Positions 25,471 to 34,425 of a stretch of DNA of 64,000 bases are shown here, one piece after another; the first letter of the stretch is position 1; every line of letters begins with the position of its first letter. Where the stretch lies: assembly GCA_903888485.1 (NCBI GenBank), contig CAISTS010000022.1:25318-89317 (forward strand). Direction: 5' to 3'. The notes beneath the pieces are model-generated. The model had not been told where the DNA came from and ran no database searches. It saw nothing but the letters and a program-made list of their open reading frames with translations. The DNA is from an uncultured bacterium. GTDB lineage: Bacteria > Pseudomonadota > Alphaproteobacteria > Rhodospirillales > Rhodospirillaceae. A program made the position numbers and the translations under genes.

Positions 25471-25605
25471 CCCCGCGGTTCCCAACCGCTCCCACGCCTG
25501 GAGCTTACCAGGGCAGACACCATCGCAAAAAGGCATTAAAAAAGGAAAAATGATGAACTCTCAGCAGGATAGCGCGTATTAGCTGCATTCGGTAGGAGCG
25601 CAGTT

Positions 25606-25800
25606 GTGAGCTTCGATTTCACGCCCGGGATGCTGGTCCAGAACCCTGATCGGCCCGATTGGGGCATCGGCCAGGTGCAATCGGCGATTGGAAACCGGGT
25701 CACGGTGAACTTCGAGCACGCCGGCAAGGTCACCATGAACCTCGCCGGCGCCCGTTTGGAACCCTTAGACGGGGACCCGGACCCTAGGAACCGGGGGTAA
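25606..25800 (+). CDS. DUF3553 protein
   Basis: This 64-residue protein begins with GTG, preceded by AGGAG ten bases upstream. The fold is a small beta-barrel-like DUF3553 domain (FTPGMLVQNPDRPDWGIGQV, then VTVNFEHAGKVTMN). DUF3553 also occurs fused to or near UvrD-type helicases and near chpT in Alphaproteobacteria. It is divergent from chpT over 135 bases. Function unknown. Confidence 0.82.
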   Translation: MSFDFTPGMLVQNPDRPDWGIGQVQSAIGNRVTVNFEHAGKVTMNLAGARLEPLDGDPDPRNRG

Positions 25801-25821
25801 AAGGCCTATATTCTGGCCGTC

Positions 25822-26844
25822 ATGAACCATTCCGTCCCCGTCCAGGCCGCGCCTCTGGTCGATCCCTTCGGCCGCGCCGTCCGTTACCTCCGGGTATCGG
25901 TGACGGACCGCTGCGACTTGCGCTGCGTCTACTGCATGTCCGAGGACATGAGCTTCCTGCCCAAGAAGGATCTGCTCTCGCTGGAAGAGTTGGACCGCGT
26001 CTGCAGCGCCTTCGTCGCCCAAGGCGTACGTAAGCTGCGCATCACCGGCGGCGAGCCCCTGGTGCGGCGTAACGTCATGTCGCTGTTCGAGAGCCTGGGG
26101 CGGCATTTGAAAACCGGCGCCCTCGACGAGCTAACGCTGACTAGCAACGGCACCAACCTCGTGAAATTCGCGGACGATCTGAAACGCGCCGGCGTCAGAC
26201 GCGTCAACATCTCGCTCGACAGTCTCGACCCCGCGCGCTTCAAGAAGATCACGCGCTGGGGCGATCATGCGCAAGTCATGGACGGCATCCGTGCCGCCAA
26301 GGCCGCTGGCCTCAAGGTCAAGATCAACACCGTGGCCATGAAGGGCGTGAACGAGGACGAGTTGGAGAACCTGGTGGCCTGGTGCGGCGCCGAGGGCTTC
26401 GACCTCGTGTTCATCGAAACCATGCCGCTGGGCGACATCGACGGTGACCGCACGCAGCAGTACTTGCCGCTGTCGATGGTGCGCGCGAACCTGGAACGCC
26501 GCTTCACGCTGAACCCGATCCCCGACACCACCGGCGGCCCCGCGCGCTACACGCGCTGCGCCGAGACCGGCGGGCGCGTCGGCTTCATCACGCCGATGAC
26601 CCATAACTTCTGCGAGTCCTGCAACCGCGTGCGCCTCACCTGCACCGGCACGCTGTACATGTGTCTCGGCCAGGAAGACGCCGCCGATCTGCGCACGCCC
26701 TTGCGCGCCAGCGCCGATGACGCGCTGCTTGCGACGGCCATCAAGGAAGCCATCTCGCGCAAGCCCAAGGGGCATGATTTCATCATTGATCGGCGCAATA
26801 ATCGCCCCGCCGTCGCCCGTCATATGAGCGTCACAGGCGGCTGA
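25822..26844 (+). CDS. moaA: GTP 3',8-cyclase MoaA
   Basis: This radical-SAM enzyme catalyses the first step of molybdenum cofactor synthesis, converting GTP to the cyclic intermediate used by MoaC. The 340 residues carry the N-terminal iron-sulfur motif C31-x3-C35-x2-C38 (CDLRCVYC), the C-terminal cluster Cys264, Cys267 and Cys281, and the conserved terminal Gly-Gly (SVTGG). It starts 21 bases after the DUF3553 stop. No other mo-cofactor genes are in the window. Confidence 0.96.
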   Translation: MNHSVPVQAAPLVDPFGRAVRYLRVSVTDRCDLRCVYCMSEDMSFLPKKDLLSLEELDRVCSAFVAQGVRKLRITGGEPLVRRNVMSLFESLGRHLKTGALDELTLTSNGTNLVKFADDLKRAGVRRVNISLDSLDPARFKKITRWGDHAQVMDGIRAAKAAGLKVKINTVAMKGVNEDELENLVAWCGAEGFDLVFIETMPLGDIDGDRTQQYLPLSMVRANLERRFTLNPIPDTTGGPARYTRCAETGGRVGFITPMTHNFCESCNRVRLTCTGTLYMCLGQEDAADLRTPLRASADDALLATAIKEAISRKPKGHDFIIDRRNNRPAVARHMSVTGG

Positions 26845-26943
26845 AGGGGCGGCTGAAGTCCCCTCTTTCGGGTATAAATTTTTAACGTCTCGCGCCAATA
26901 TACCGCCGACTTTGTGAGCCCCTAGCAGGACCCGGGATTTCCC

Positions 26944-27711
26944 ATGCCTTTTTCACGCGTCGCTTTTGTAGCCGCCGACGGTGAGCCGGCGCGTGAAGCG
27001 CTTGCATCGCTCACCCAGAAGTACGGCCAGCAAAAGCCCGAGGACGCCGACGTGATCGTCGCGCTCGGCGGCGACGGCTTCATGCTCGAGGCCGTGCACA
27101 ACTATATCGACCTCAAGAAACCTATCTTCGGCATGCACCGCGGTTCGGTTGGGTTCCTGATGAACCGCTACGAGGAAAGCGACTTCATGCAGCGCCTCGG
27201 CAAGGCGACCGAGGTCGCCATCCACCCCTTGCGCATGACCGCGGTCACGGCCGACGGAAAATCCCATGAAGCGCTGGCCATCAACGAAGTTTCGATGCTG
27301 CGGCAGACGCGCCAGGCGGCGAAGATCCGCATCATCATCGACGGCAAGGAACGCATGAGCGAGCTGTCCTGCGACGGCGTACTGATGTGCACGCCCGCCG
27401 GTTCGACCGCCTATAACCTCTCGGTGCACGGCCCGGTGCTGCCGCTGGGCTCCAACGTACTGGCACTGACGCCGATCAGCGCTTTCCGGCCACGGCGCTG
27501 GCGCGGCGCGATCCTGCAGCACACGGCAGTCGTACGGTTTGTTATGCAGGAACACGAAAAGCGCCCCGTCAGCGCCGTGGCTGACCGCGACGAAGTGCGC
27601 GATGTGGTCGAAGTGACGGTGCGGGAAGACCGCACCCGCTCCATGCGCCTGTTGTTCGATCCCGAGCACAATCTCGAAGAACGCATCGTCGCCGAGCAGT
27701 TCGAGCCCTAG
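26944..27711 (+). CDS. nadK: NAD kinase
   Basis: The enzyme phosphorylates NAD to NADP. The 255-residue form has the GGDG motif at 42-45 ([10 protein letters not shown]), the conserved NEV segment (AINEVSM) and the substrate-binding GSTAYN loop near 157. A ribosome-binding site is not obvious (GGACCCGGGATTTCCC upstream). The downstream YnfA-type gene starts eight bases after the stop. Confidence 0.94.
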   Translation: MPFSRVAFVAADGEPAREALASLTQKYGQQKPEDADVIVALGGDGFMLEAVHNYIDLKKPIFGMHRGSVGFLMNRYEESDFMQRLGKATEVAIHPLRMTAVTADGKSHEALAINEVSMLRQTRQAAKIRIIIDGKERMSELSCDGVLMCTPAGSTAYNLSVHGPVLPLGSNVLALTPISAFRPRRWRGAILQHTAVVRFVMQEHEKRPVSAVADRDEVRDVVEVTVREDRTRSMRLLFDPEHNLEERIVAEQFEP

Positions 27712-27719
27712 CACTCCCC

Positions 27720-28046
27720 ATGCAAATCGTCGCTGCTTACCTCGCCGCCGCAGGTCTCGAAATCGCCGGCTGCTTTGCCGTCTGGGCGCACGTTCGCAAG
27801 GGAGCGTCGCACTGGTGGCTCGTTCCCGGCGCAGTTGCGCTGGGGGCCTTTGCCTATCTTCTGACGCGCGTTGAGATCGGTGCAGCGGGGCGTACCTACG
27901 CCGCCTACGGCGGCGTCTACATTGCCGCGTCGCTAGCGTGGCTATGGGTGGTCGAGGGCGTCAGGCCCGACCGCTGGGATATGTTTGGCACGGTCGTATG
28001 CCTCGCGGGCGCGGCCGTCATCGTCTTTGGGCCGCGCACCACTTAG
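27720..28046 (+). CDS. YnfA-family (UPF0060) membrane protein
   Basis: The 108-residue protein has four predicted membrane helices and the family motifs [15 protein letters not shown] and [15 protein letters not shown]. YnfA relatives have been linked to small-multidrug-resistance-type transport, so an export role is possible but unproven. It follows nadK closely and is probably cotranscribed. Confidence 0.9.
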   Translation: MQIVAAYLAAAGLEIAGCFAVWAHVRKGASHWWLVPGAVALGAFAYLLTRVEIGAAGRTYAAYGGVYIAASLAWLWVVEGVRPDRWDMFGTVVCLAGAAVIVFGPRTT

Positions 28047-28052
28047 GCATTC

Positions 28053-28241
28053 TCACTCGGCGGAGGCCTGTTCAGCTTTCGCGGCTTCGCGTGCGAGGCG
28101 CATGGCGCGCAGACGGGCCGTTTTCGCGGCGTTTTCCAATTCCCGTTGCCGGCGCTCACTGAACACAAGCTTGTCACGCGCATCGGCTGCAGCGCGATCG
28201 CGCACCGCTTTGGGAACGATGGGATTTGGATCGGTCGACAT
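28053..28241 (-). CDS. Small charged protein, unknown function
   Basis: The 62-residue product starts MSTDPNPIVPKAVRDRAAAD, then is strongly helical and charged (Arg, Lys, Glu, Ala). The ATG overlaps the stop of the 24-residue peptide gene upstream by one base (TGATG), so the two are probably translated together. The longer frame reading to 28391 has no support. Function unknown. Confidence 0.6.
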   Translation of the reverse strand: MSTDPNPIVPKAVRDRAAADARDKLVFSERRQRELENAAKTARLRAMRLAREAAKAEQASAE

Positions 28242-28315
28242 CAGAACACGAAGGCGAGCAAGAGGATCACTGAAAGCGGAACGCCAAGCAGCCAAAGAAT
28301 AAGACCTTTTCCCAT
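28241..28315 (-). CDS. 24-residue hydrophobic peptide
   Basis: A tiny minus-strand frame runs ATG at 28315 to TGA at 28241. It encodes MGKGLILWLLGVPLSVILLL plus AFVF, a single membrane span with a basic N-terminus. AGGAGA lies five bases before the ATG, a strong ribosome-binding site. Its stop and the next gene's ATG overlap (TGATG). The combination of signal, anchor and coupling makes a real gene likely. Similar short hydrophobic peptides exist widely, but no function is known to me. Confidence 0.72.
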   Translation of the reverse strand: MGKGLILWLLGVPLSVILLLAFVF

Positions 28316-28343
28316 GACAATCTCCTAATGGGGTTGTGCAGAG

Positions 28344-28368
28344 GGAACGCGCGTCGCTGGATTTCGTT
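28344..28368 (+). promoter_or_regulatory. EcfG-type general stress promoter, distal, upstream of hemerythrin gene
   Basis: GGAAC at 28344-28348 and CGTT at 28365-28368 are separated by 16 bases, an exact match to the alphaproteobacterial EcfG consensus. It is about 149 bases upstream of the hemerythrin start. Confidence 0.5.
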
Positions 28369-28421
28369 GCCGGTTTACACAAATGCAGCAACGGGACCGG
28401 GGCCTTTATTCGCGGGAAGCG

Positions 28422-28446
28422 GGAACAATCTGCCGCTAAAACCGTA
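28422..28446 (+). promoter_or_regulatory. EcfG-like promoter, proximal, upstream of hemerythrin gene
   Basis: GGAAC at 28422-28426 and CGTA at 28443-28446, again spaced by 16 bases, with one mismatch (CGTA for CGTT). It is about 70 bases upstream of the hemerythrin ATG, a normal promoter distance. Confidence 0.45.
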
Positions 28447-28516
28447 GTTCTCCGCCAGTCTTACTGGCCCCGCATTTCCGCTATGTGAATTCACACCCAG
28501 AAGAAGAAAGCTCCCA

Positions 28517-29047
28517 ATGGCAATACGCAAAGTGAAGCAAAACGCGATCACGCTGCTCAAAGCAGACCATCGAAAGGTGGAAGAACTGTTCGAAAAGTAT
28601 GAAAAGGCCAAGGGCAAGAAAGCCGAAATTGCCCAGCAGATTTGTCTCGAGCTCACCGTTCACGCGACCATCGAAGAAGAGATCTTCTATCCGGCATGCG
28701 AGGAAGCGGGCATCGAAGAGGATATGATCGACGAAGCTTTCGTCGAGCATGACGCCGCCAAAGTGCTCATCGCCGAATTGCGTGAAGGCAAGCCCGACGA
28801 AGACTTCTACGACGCCAAGGTCAAGGTGCTCTCCGAGATGATCAAGCATCACGTCAAGGAAGAGGAGCGGCGCGATGGGATTTTCGCGCAGGCGAGCGCC
28901 TCGGATATGGACCTTGAGGCTCTTGGCCAGCAAATGACGGTCCGCAAGGATGAGCTCACGGCCGAGTTCAAAGCCTCGGGCTTACCGGCACCGACGACGC
29001 TGACCATGAAGAATGCCGAGATCCAGCGCGGCCAGCTGGCGCACTGA
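28517..29047 (+). CDS. Hemerythrin-domain protein
   Basis: Hemerythrin domains use a di-iron centre bound by His and carboxylates to bind oxygen or sense iron and redox state. The 176 residues contain the ligand pattern H18 (KADHRKVEELF), a central HATIEEEIFYP, EHDAAK, and HHVKEEERR near 115. A helical, polar C-terminal extension follows. It is monocistronic, with a terminator immediately downstream and two EcfG-type promoter motifs upstream, consistent with a stress-induced protein. Confidence 0.9.
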   Translation: MAIRKVKQNAITLLKADHRKVEELFEKYEKAKGKKAEIAQQICLELTVHATIEEEIFYPACEEAGIEEDMIDEAFVEHDAAKVLIAELREGKPDEDFYDAKVKVLSEMIKHHVKEEERRDGIFAQASASDMDLEALGQQMTVRKDELTAEFKASGLPAPTTLTMKNAEIQRGQLAH

Positions 29048-29067
29048 GTCTCAGATCACCACCTCTG

Positions 29068-29101
29068 GCCCCGCAGCTGAATGCAGTTGCGGGGCTTTTT
29101 T
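29068..29101. terminator. Terminator after hemerythrin gene
   Basis: GCCCCGCA (29068-29075) pairs with TGCGGGGC (29088-29095), followed by a run of seven T. This is a classic factor-independent terminator. The opposite-strand HAD gene ends at 29100, so the two transcripts converge on it. Confidence 0.9.
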
Positions 29102-29969
29102 ACCATAAGAACCCAGGAATGATTGCGCTGGGGACATGACCTTCAGCCCGCGCCAGCGCCGTCGCGCGCGCCGGATCGGCCGGAACGCCGTAACGCGTTC
29201 CCAAGGCCTCGGCGTGGATACCGCCCGTGCACCAGATCGACTTTAGCCCGGCCGCGTTGGCGCCTTTGATGTCGGTCTCCAGGGCATCGCCAACCACGGC
29301 AACGCGGCCCCGATCGACGCCGAGCTTTGCCACTGCGAGTTCATAGACGGCGGGATCGGGCTTGCCGCGATAGACCACAACCCCACCGAGCGTCTCGTAG
29401 CGCCTGGCAAGGGCGCCCGCGCAGACCACCGGTTTGTTGTCGCGGATTACCAGCATGTCGGGATTGGCGCAAACCATGGGGAGACGGGCCCGCGCCCCGG
29501 ATTCCAGGACATCGCTATAGTCTTCGACCACATCATCGAGGCCGTCGAGTCCAGTGTTCACAATGAACTCGGCCGCCGCGACCGCCGGCACCAGCTCGAT
29601 GTGTGTGTCTTCGAAGACACTGCAGTCGCGCTCCGGTCCCAGATGATAGGCGCGTTTTCCAAGGCCCGCGAAGCCGGGATCCTTGCGCGCGATCAGCGCC
29701 TCGCGGGTCGCTTCGCCCGAGGACAGCACCTCGCCGTAAAGATCGCGGGGAATGCCCATGCGCGTCATGGCATCGACCAGCACGCGCGCGCGGCGCGGCG
29801 CGTTGGAAAGAAGCAGCGTCTTTTTGCCCGCGGCCTTGAGACTACGGAACGTCTCGGCCGAACACGGGTAGGCGGTCGCGCCGTCGTGCACCAAGCCCCA
29901 AAGATCGAGGATGAAACCGTCAAACTCGCCGGCCACATCGGACAGGCCGGCCAAAGCGCGGAGGATCAT
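29100..29969 (-). CDS. HAD-superfamily phosphatase (TIGR01459-type)
   Basis: This HAD hydrolase of the IIA/NagD-like group has 289 residues: the nucleophile-bearing motif FILDLWGLVHDG (Asp at about 22), LLSNAPRR near 54, then YRGKPDPAVYELA and VVGDALETDIKGANAAGL for motifs III and IV. The substrate is unknown; relatives dephosphorylate sugar phosphates or nucleotides. Its ATG overlaps the pyrD stop by four bases, so it is in an operon with pyrD. Confidence 0.88.
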   Translation of the reverse strand: MILRALAGLSDVAGEFDGFILDLWGLVHDGATAYPCSAETFRSLKAAGKKTLLLSNAPRRARVLVDAMTRMGIPRDLYGEVLSSGEATREALIARKDPGFAGLGKRAYHLGPERDCSVFEDTHIELVPAVAAAEFIVNTGLDGLDDVVEDYSDVLESGARARLPMVCANPDMLVIRDNKPVVCAGALARRYETLGGVVVYRGKPDPAVYELAVAKLGVDRGRVAVVGDALETDIKGANAAGLKSIWCTGGIHAEALGTRYGVPADPARATALARAEGHVPSAIIPGFLW

Positions 29970-31054
29970 GGCGCTTGCACTCCACGAATACGCAAAGCGT
30001 GATCGGCACCCACAGCGGCCGCGACACTCGTAAATCCATTGCGCTTCAACAAGACCGCCAGTTCCTTCTTGATGCGCGTAATCAGCGCGGGCCCTTCGAA
30101 GACCAGCGCACTGTAGAGTTGGACCAGCGATGCGCCGGCGCGGATCTTGGCATATGCGTCGGCCCCACCGCCAACGCCACCAACGCCGATGAGCGGGATT
30201 TTTCCTTCCGTGAGTTCGTACATGCGGCGCAACAGCCGCGTCGAAGGCTCGAGGAGTGGCGCACCGCTGAGGCCCCCGGACTCCCCTTGCAGCTTGGAGA
30301 GCAGATGCGGCCGGCTGATCGTCGTGTTGGAGACAACCACGCCGTCGAGCTTCTCGTCGCGGGCGATGTGCGCGATGTCGTTGATATCGCTTGAATCGAG
30401 GTCTGGGGCGATCTTGATGAGCAACGGCGGGACTGTGCCGATGGTTGCCGTATCGCGCGCGGCGCGGGCGGCGCGCACGATGGCCAGCAAGCTCTCGGCG
30501 TGCTGCAGGTCACGCAGGCCCGGCGTGTTGGGTGAGGAGACGTTGATGACAAGAAAGTCGGCATGGAGCGCCAAGCGGCCGGCCAGCGCGGCATAGTCGG
30601 CGACGGCGTCCGTCGAAGTCTTGTTCTTGCCCAGGTTGACGCCAACGATACCAACACGCTTGCGACGTGCGAGCCGGTCGAGCACGACGGACAGTCCTTC
30701 GTTGTTGAAACCCATGCGGTTGATGATGGCGCGATCTTCATCCAGCCGGAACAGGCGCGGCGGCGGATTGCCAGCCTGAGGCAGCGGCGTCACACCGCCG
30801 ACTTCGGTGAAGCCGAACCCAAGTGCCAGCGAGGCGTCGGGCACTTCGGCGTTCTTGTCAAAACCCGCAGCCATGCCAAGGGGATTCGGAAAGGCCTTGC
30901 CCCAGACGTTGGTCGCAAGCACGGGGTCGTCGGGCGCGGGCGGATAAAACCGGGCGGTGAGCCCGGATTTCAAGCCCCACAATGCGAAACGGTGCGCGCG
31001 TTCTGAATCGATCCGCCGGAGGATCGGAAAAATGAGGCGGTAGGGATCAACCAT
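29966..31054 (-). CDS. pyrD: Dihydroorotate dehydrogenase, class 2 (PyrD)
   Basis: This membrane-associated enzyme oxidises dihydroorotate to orotate with quinone in pyrimidine synthesis. The 362-residue product has the N-terminal amphipathic helix typical of class 2, NPLGMAAGFDKNAE, the catalytic-Ser segment VINVSSPNTPGLRDLQ (about 170-185) and the FMN-binding LIGVGGVGGGADAYAKIRAG near 300. The start at 31054 is preferred; the 30 additional in-frame codons upstream are non-homologous in character. It overlaps the following HAD gene by four bases. Confidence 0.95.
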   Translation of the reverse strand: MVDPYRLIFPILRRIDSERAHRFALWGLKSGLTARFYPPAPDDPVLATNVWGKAFPNPLGMAAGFDKNAEVPDASLALGFGFTEVGGVTPLPQAGNPPPRLFRLDEDRAIINRMGFNNEGLSVVLDRLARRKRVGIVGVNLGKNKTSTDAVADYAALAGRLALHADFLVINVSSPNTPGLRDLQHAESLLAIVRAARAARDTATIGTVPPLLIKIAPDLDSSDINDIAHIARDEKLDGVVVSNTTISRPHLLSKLQGESGGLSGAPLLEPSTRLLRRMYELTEGKIPLIGVGGVGGGADAYAKIRAGASLVQLYSALVFEGPALITRIKKELAVLLKRNGFTSVAAAVGADHALRIRGVQAP

Positions 31055-31307
31055 GCGACACTCTACTAGCGTACGCGGCCCGTGCCGCAAAGCACCAGAT
31101 GGCGGCACATGGCGGGGGGCCTGTGTAAAAGACTCTCTGCACATTCAACCACGAATAGCTAGGGCCGTCGCGCGCACCCCAAAATTCGTGACAATTACAA
31201 CGCAGTCGCACGCGCATTACGACCGTCCCGTCGCGAAAGGCTTTTTGTTGTCATAGCAAGCCGTTATATTGCCCGGACCTGGGGAATTTCAAAGCAGACC
31301 GTTCTAA

Positions 31308-31733
31308 GTGCGAAACGATCCAAAACTGTCGACGCGAGGCCTTGCACGCTTGATCGAGCAGGTCGGCAAGGCGGCGTATAATCTTGGCTTCACGCCCGGG
31401 CTCAATCCCGCGCAGTGGGCCGCGCTCCGCTATTTCGATGAAGCAACCACCGAACGGCGCACAGTCACCGGCTTCGCGCAGTTCCAAGGCACGACCAAAG
31501 GCACGGCGTCGCAAACAGTCGCGGCGCTGGTGCGCAAAGGGTACTTGCGCCGCGTCGGCGACAAGCAGGACCGGCGCGTGCATCGCCTTGTGCTGACAGA
31601 CGAAAGCCAGGCGCTGCTGCGCGGCGATCCTTTGCAGAAACTCGGCCAGGCTTTGGAATCGCTGACGCAGGAGGAGCGCTGGGCGCTCGCGGTCAGCATG
31701 GAAAAAGTGCTGCGGCAGCTCATTCACATCTGA
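31308..31733 (+). CDS. MarR-family transcriptional regulator
   Basis: The 141-residue winged-helix protein, with a GTG start, has the recognition-helix region GTTKGTASQTVAALVRKGYL (about 62-81) and wing RRVGDKQDRRVHRLVLTDE. MarR proteins are often ligand-responsive repressors of neighbours. The target is unknown. The 253-base gap upstream (31055-31307) holds no gene I can support; it contains the divergent promoters for pyrD and this gene. Confidence 0.86.
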   Translation: MRNDPKLSTRGLARLIEQVGKAAYNLGFTPGLNPAQWAALRYFDEATTERRTVTGFAQFQGTTKGTASQTVAALVRKGYLRRVGDKQDRRVHRLVLTDESQALLRGDPLQKLGQALESLTQEERWALAVSMEKVLRQLIHI

Positions 31734-31748
31734 GCCGTGCAGCGCCGA

Positions 31749-32120
31749 TTAGTCGGCGAGCACGCTGTCGATGGCCTTGAGCAGCTCGGCTTTTTCAAAC
31801 GGCTTATAGATGACGATGTTAGCGCCGAACGTCGCGGCCAGCGGCGCGGTATAGGTCAGCGGCGCATTGGGTGCGCCACCGGAAATCACCACCACCGGAA
31901 TCTCGTTGCCCGCCCCCCTGATTTCCTTGAGCAGCGCAATGCCGTCCATCTCGGGCATCCAAATGTCGCTGACGATGGCGTCGAATTTTCCCGCGCGCAG
32001 GCGCTTCAAGCCTTCCTTGCCCGACGCCGCTTCTTCCACGGTGTGCCCCACCGAGGCGAGAATCTCACGCACCGAGAGGCTGACCTCGGGAGAGTCTTCG
32101 ACAAGCAGGATGTGCGCCAT
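31749..32120 (-). CDS. Single-domain response regulator
   Basis: This 123-residue receiver has the acidic pair (LLVEDSPE), acceptor Asp in IVSDIWMPEMDG (about 52), a Ser in VVVISGGAPN and Lys in VIYKPFEKAELL. It directly follows the PAS kinase gene (32153-34051) on the same strand, 32 bases away, and is likely its partner. It has no output domain, so phosphorylation must act through protein contacts. Confidence 0.87.
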   Translation of the reverse strand: MAHILLVEDSPEVSLSVREILASVGHTVEEAASGKEGLKRLRAGKFDAIVSDIWMPEMDGIALLKEIRGAGNEIPVVVISGGAPNAPLTYTAPLAATFGANIVIYKPFEKAELLKAIDSVLAD

Positions 32121-32152
32121 GAGTGATTTGTGAGTACGGTTTGGGGGAAAGA

Positions 32153-34051
32153 CTAAGGGGCGGACGCCGCGGGGATGTATACCATCGCTGTCGTTCCTTT
32201 ATCAACTTCACTCTCCAGTTTGAGCAAGCCGCCCCATCCCATGACGATACTGTAAGCGACGGACAAACCGAGACCCGTGCCCTTACCCGCCAGCTTGGTC
32301 GTGAAAAACGGCTCAAACACCCGCGACAGCGTGTAAGTGTCCATGCCGCACCCGCGGTCGATCACGCGCAGCGTGATCCAACGGCCCGGCTGGAGGCTTA
32401 ACGCAGCCGCCGCGGCCTGATCGAGATCGGCCAGCATCAGCGCAACATCGACCGTTCCAGCGCCGTGCATGGCGTCGGCCGCGTTCTTCACCAAATTGAG
32501 AACGACTTGCGAGACCTGCGTGGGGTTGACCACGGCGTGCGCGCCATCAGCGTCGATGGTGACGTTGAGCCGCGTGCCCGGCGACAAACCGCTATGCAGG
32601 AGGTTGATGGCGTCGCTGACCAGGACGGCGATGGGGTAGGCCGCAAGCTGCGGTACATCCCGGCGCGCGAAGGTCAAAACCTGGCGCACGACGTCGCGTG
32701 CTTTGCGGCCCGACGAGGCAATGACCTCGAAATACTTGCGCACTTTGGCCGGATCGCTATCGATCAGATCCTGGCCCAGCTCGGACAATGCAAGTACAGG
32801 CTGTAAAAGGTTGTTGATTTCGTGCGCTACGCCGCCCGAAAGCTGGCCCAGCGCTTCCATCTTCTGCGACTGCAACAAAAGCTCGGCTCGCTGACGATCC
32901 TCGGTAATGTCGCGGATGTTGAACACAAAGACGGTGGCGTCGCGCCCGGGGTGGTCGCGCACCGGCGCGACCTGCAGATTGGCCAAAAACGAGGTGCCGT
33001 CGCGGCGCAGGCATTTGAGCTCGAAGGAGCCGCCGCTCGAGGTCGCCAACGCGCGAAAGACATTCTCCCACTCGCCGCGGTCGTCTTCAGCCTGAAGCGC
33101 GGCGAAGGATCGTTTGGCGAGCGAATAGGTCTTGTAGCCCGTGAGGCGCTCGAATTCGGCATTGACGTAGAATACCTCGGGGCGCGGGCCCTCGGTTGTG
33201 ACGACCGCAACACCGATCGGCGAGGCATCGAGCGCTTCGTAAAGGATTGCGTTGCGGCGCAGCAGGTTTTTCAGCTCCTGTTCGCGCTGCTTGCCTTCGG
33301 TGATGTCCTGACAGGTGCCGAAGGAGGCATAGGGCTCGCCGTCGGCATCGAACAACACGCGGCCGTCGAGACGCAGCCAGCGCACCGCGCCCTTGCGCAC
33401 GATGCGGTACTCCGCGCCATGCAGCGCCTTGCCTTCGAACTGATTACGGCGATAGCCCTCGTAGAGCTCGCGGTCCTCGGGGTGAACGAGTTCGAGGTAG
33501 CTCTCGGGCGTCGCGGGAAACGTATCGGGCGAGAGGCCGTGGATGACGTACATGTGCGGTGACCACTGCACCGCCTCGGTGTCCCATTGCAGCTTGTAGG
33601 TGCCGAGCTGCGCGATGCGCGTCGCTTCTTCGAGCCGCGCCTCGCTCTCGCGGATCTCGAATTCGGCATGTTTTTGCGGCGATATGTCGGCGGCGGCGAT
33701 GATTTGCAGAGCCGGACCGTCTTCACGCGCCCGCACCGGATAAGTGACGATGTGATACCAGCTGTTGCCGACCGCGTGCTCGAACGAGGCCGGAGCGTCG
33801 CCACCGGTCATGCGGCGCGCGCGTTCGGCCATGATACGGAAGGGCCCTTCGATGGGCTTGCCGACGACGGCGAGTACATGGGTTTGCAGAAGATCGACGG
33901 CGGGCACATTGTGAGCGATCAGCGTACCGGCAGCATCGAGCACGACCGCCGCCGAGGGCATGGCCTTGAGCAGCGCTTGTGCGGTCAGTCTGTCGAATTC
34001 GCGCAGCGCCGGCGCGTCGGTGTCGAAGGCGGCAGCTGCGGACGTGGTCAA
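32153..34051 (-). CDS. Soluble multi-PAS sensor histidine kinase
   Basis: The 632-residue kinase has no membrane segment. Three PAS-like regions (about 28-130, 145-260, 280-395) are followed by the dimerisation His (GGVAHEINNLLQPVLAL near 412) and the ATPase domain with LNLVKNAADAMHG, DRGCGMD and a GKGTGLGLSVAYSIV lid. The third PAS resembles LOV domains in its RRDGTSFLANLQVAPVRDH segment, but the flavin-adduct Cys position reads LAKRSFAALQ, with no Cys, so classical LOV photochemistry is unlikely. It pairs with the receiver gene 32 bases downstream and is related to the membrane kinase at 36112-38580. Confidence 0.9.
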   Translation of the reverse strand: MTTSAAAAFDTDAPALREFDRLTAQALLKAMPSAAVVLDAAGTLIAHNVPAVDLLQTHVLAVVGKPIEGPFRIMAERARRMTGGDAPASFEHAVGNSWYHIVTYPVRAREDGPALQIIAAADISPQKHAEFEIRESEARLEEATRIAQLGTYKLQWDTEAVQWSPHMYVIHGLSPDTFPATPESYLELVHPEDRELYEGYRRNQFEGKALHGAEYRIVRKGAVRWLRLDGRVLFDADGEPYASFGTCQDITEGKQREQELKNLLRRNAILYEALDASPIGVAVVTTEGPRPEVFYVNAEFERLTGYKTYSLAKRSFAALQAEDDRGEWENVFRALATSSGGSFELKCLRRDGTSFLANLQVAPVRDHPGRDATVFVFNIRDITEDRQRAELLLQSQKMEALGQLSGGVAHEINNLLQPVLALSELGQDLIDSDPAKVRKYFEVIASSGRKARDVVRQVLTFARRDVPQLAAYPIAVLVSDAINLLHSGLSPGTRLNVTIDADGAHAVVNPTQVSQVVLNLVKNAADAMHGAGTVDVALMLADLDQAAAAALSLQPGRWITLRVIDRGCGMDTYTLSRVFEPFFTTKLAGKGTGLGLSVAYSIVMGWGGLLKLESEVDKGTTAMVYIPAASAP

Positions 34052-34058
34052 ACGCGTG

Positions 34059-34316
34059 TCACCGGCTCAAGCGTACTTTGAAGGGCTTGATCATCTTCTT
34101 GATTTCATCCGCCGACATCGTCGCGGACGCCGCCGCGGGCGCATCGGGATACAGCGGCTGGCCATAACCGAGTTCGGTCTCGTGGATAATGCTTTCGAGA
34201 TAGTCGGCGACGCCCGACAGCTCGGCGTAGCGCTTCTTGTCCAGCGACGCGGCCTTGCGCAGCTCACCTGCCGCCTTCATCACCAGGATCTCGGCTTTTT
34301 TCGCTTCGTCGCTCAT
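34059..34316 (-). CDS. Small charged protein of unknown function
   Basis: The 85-residue product is helical (MSDEAKKAEILVMKAAGELR) with an Ala/Pro linker and a basic end (KMIKPFKVRLSR). The ATG at 34316 is chosen; upstream in-frame codons are Arg-rich noise. It precedes the PAS kinase by seven bases and is probably cotranscribed with it, so it may be an accessory to the signalling pair. No family recognised. Confidence 0.65.
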   Translation of the reverse strand: MSDEAKKAEILVMKAAGELRKAASLDKKRYAELSGVADYLESIIHETELGYGQPLYPDAPAAASATMSADEIKKMIKPFKVRLSR

Positions 34317-34425
34317 CGTCCGCCACCTGCCCCGCCGGCGTCCCCTAACCCGACAAAGTATAGGGTTTAGCGCCTTTTCAAACAATTCCATCCCGGGTCA
34401 CGCGAGTCTGCCCGCCGGACACGCG

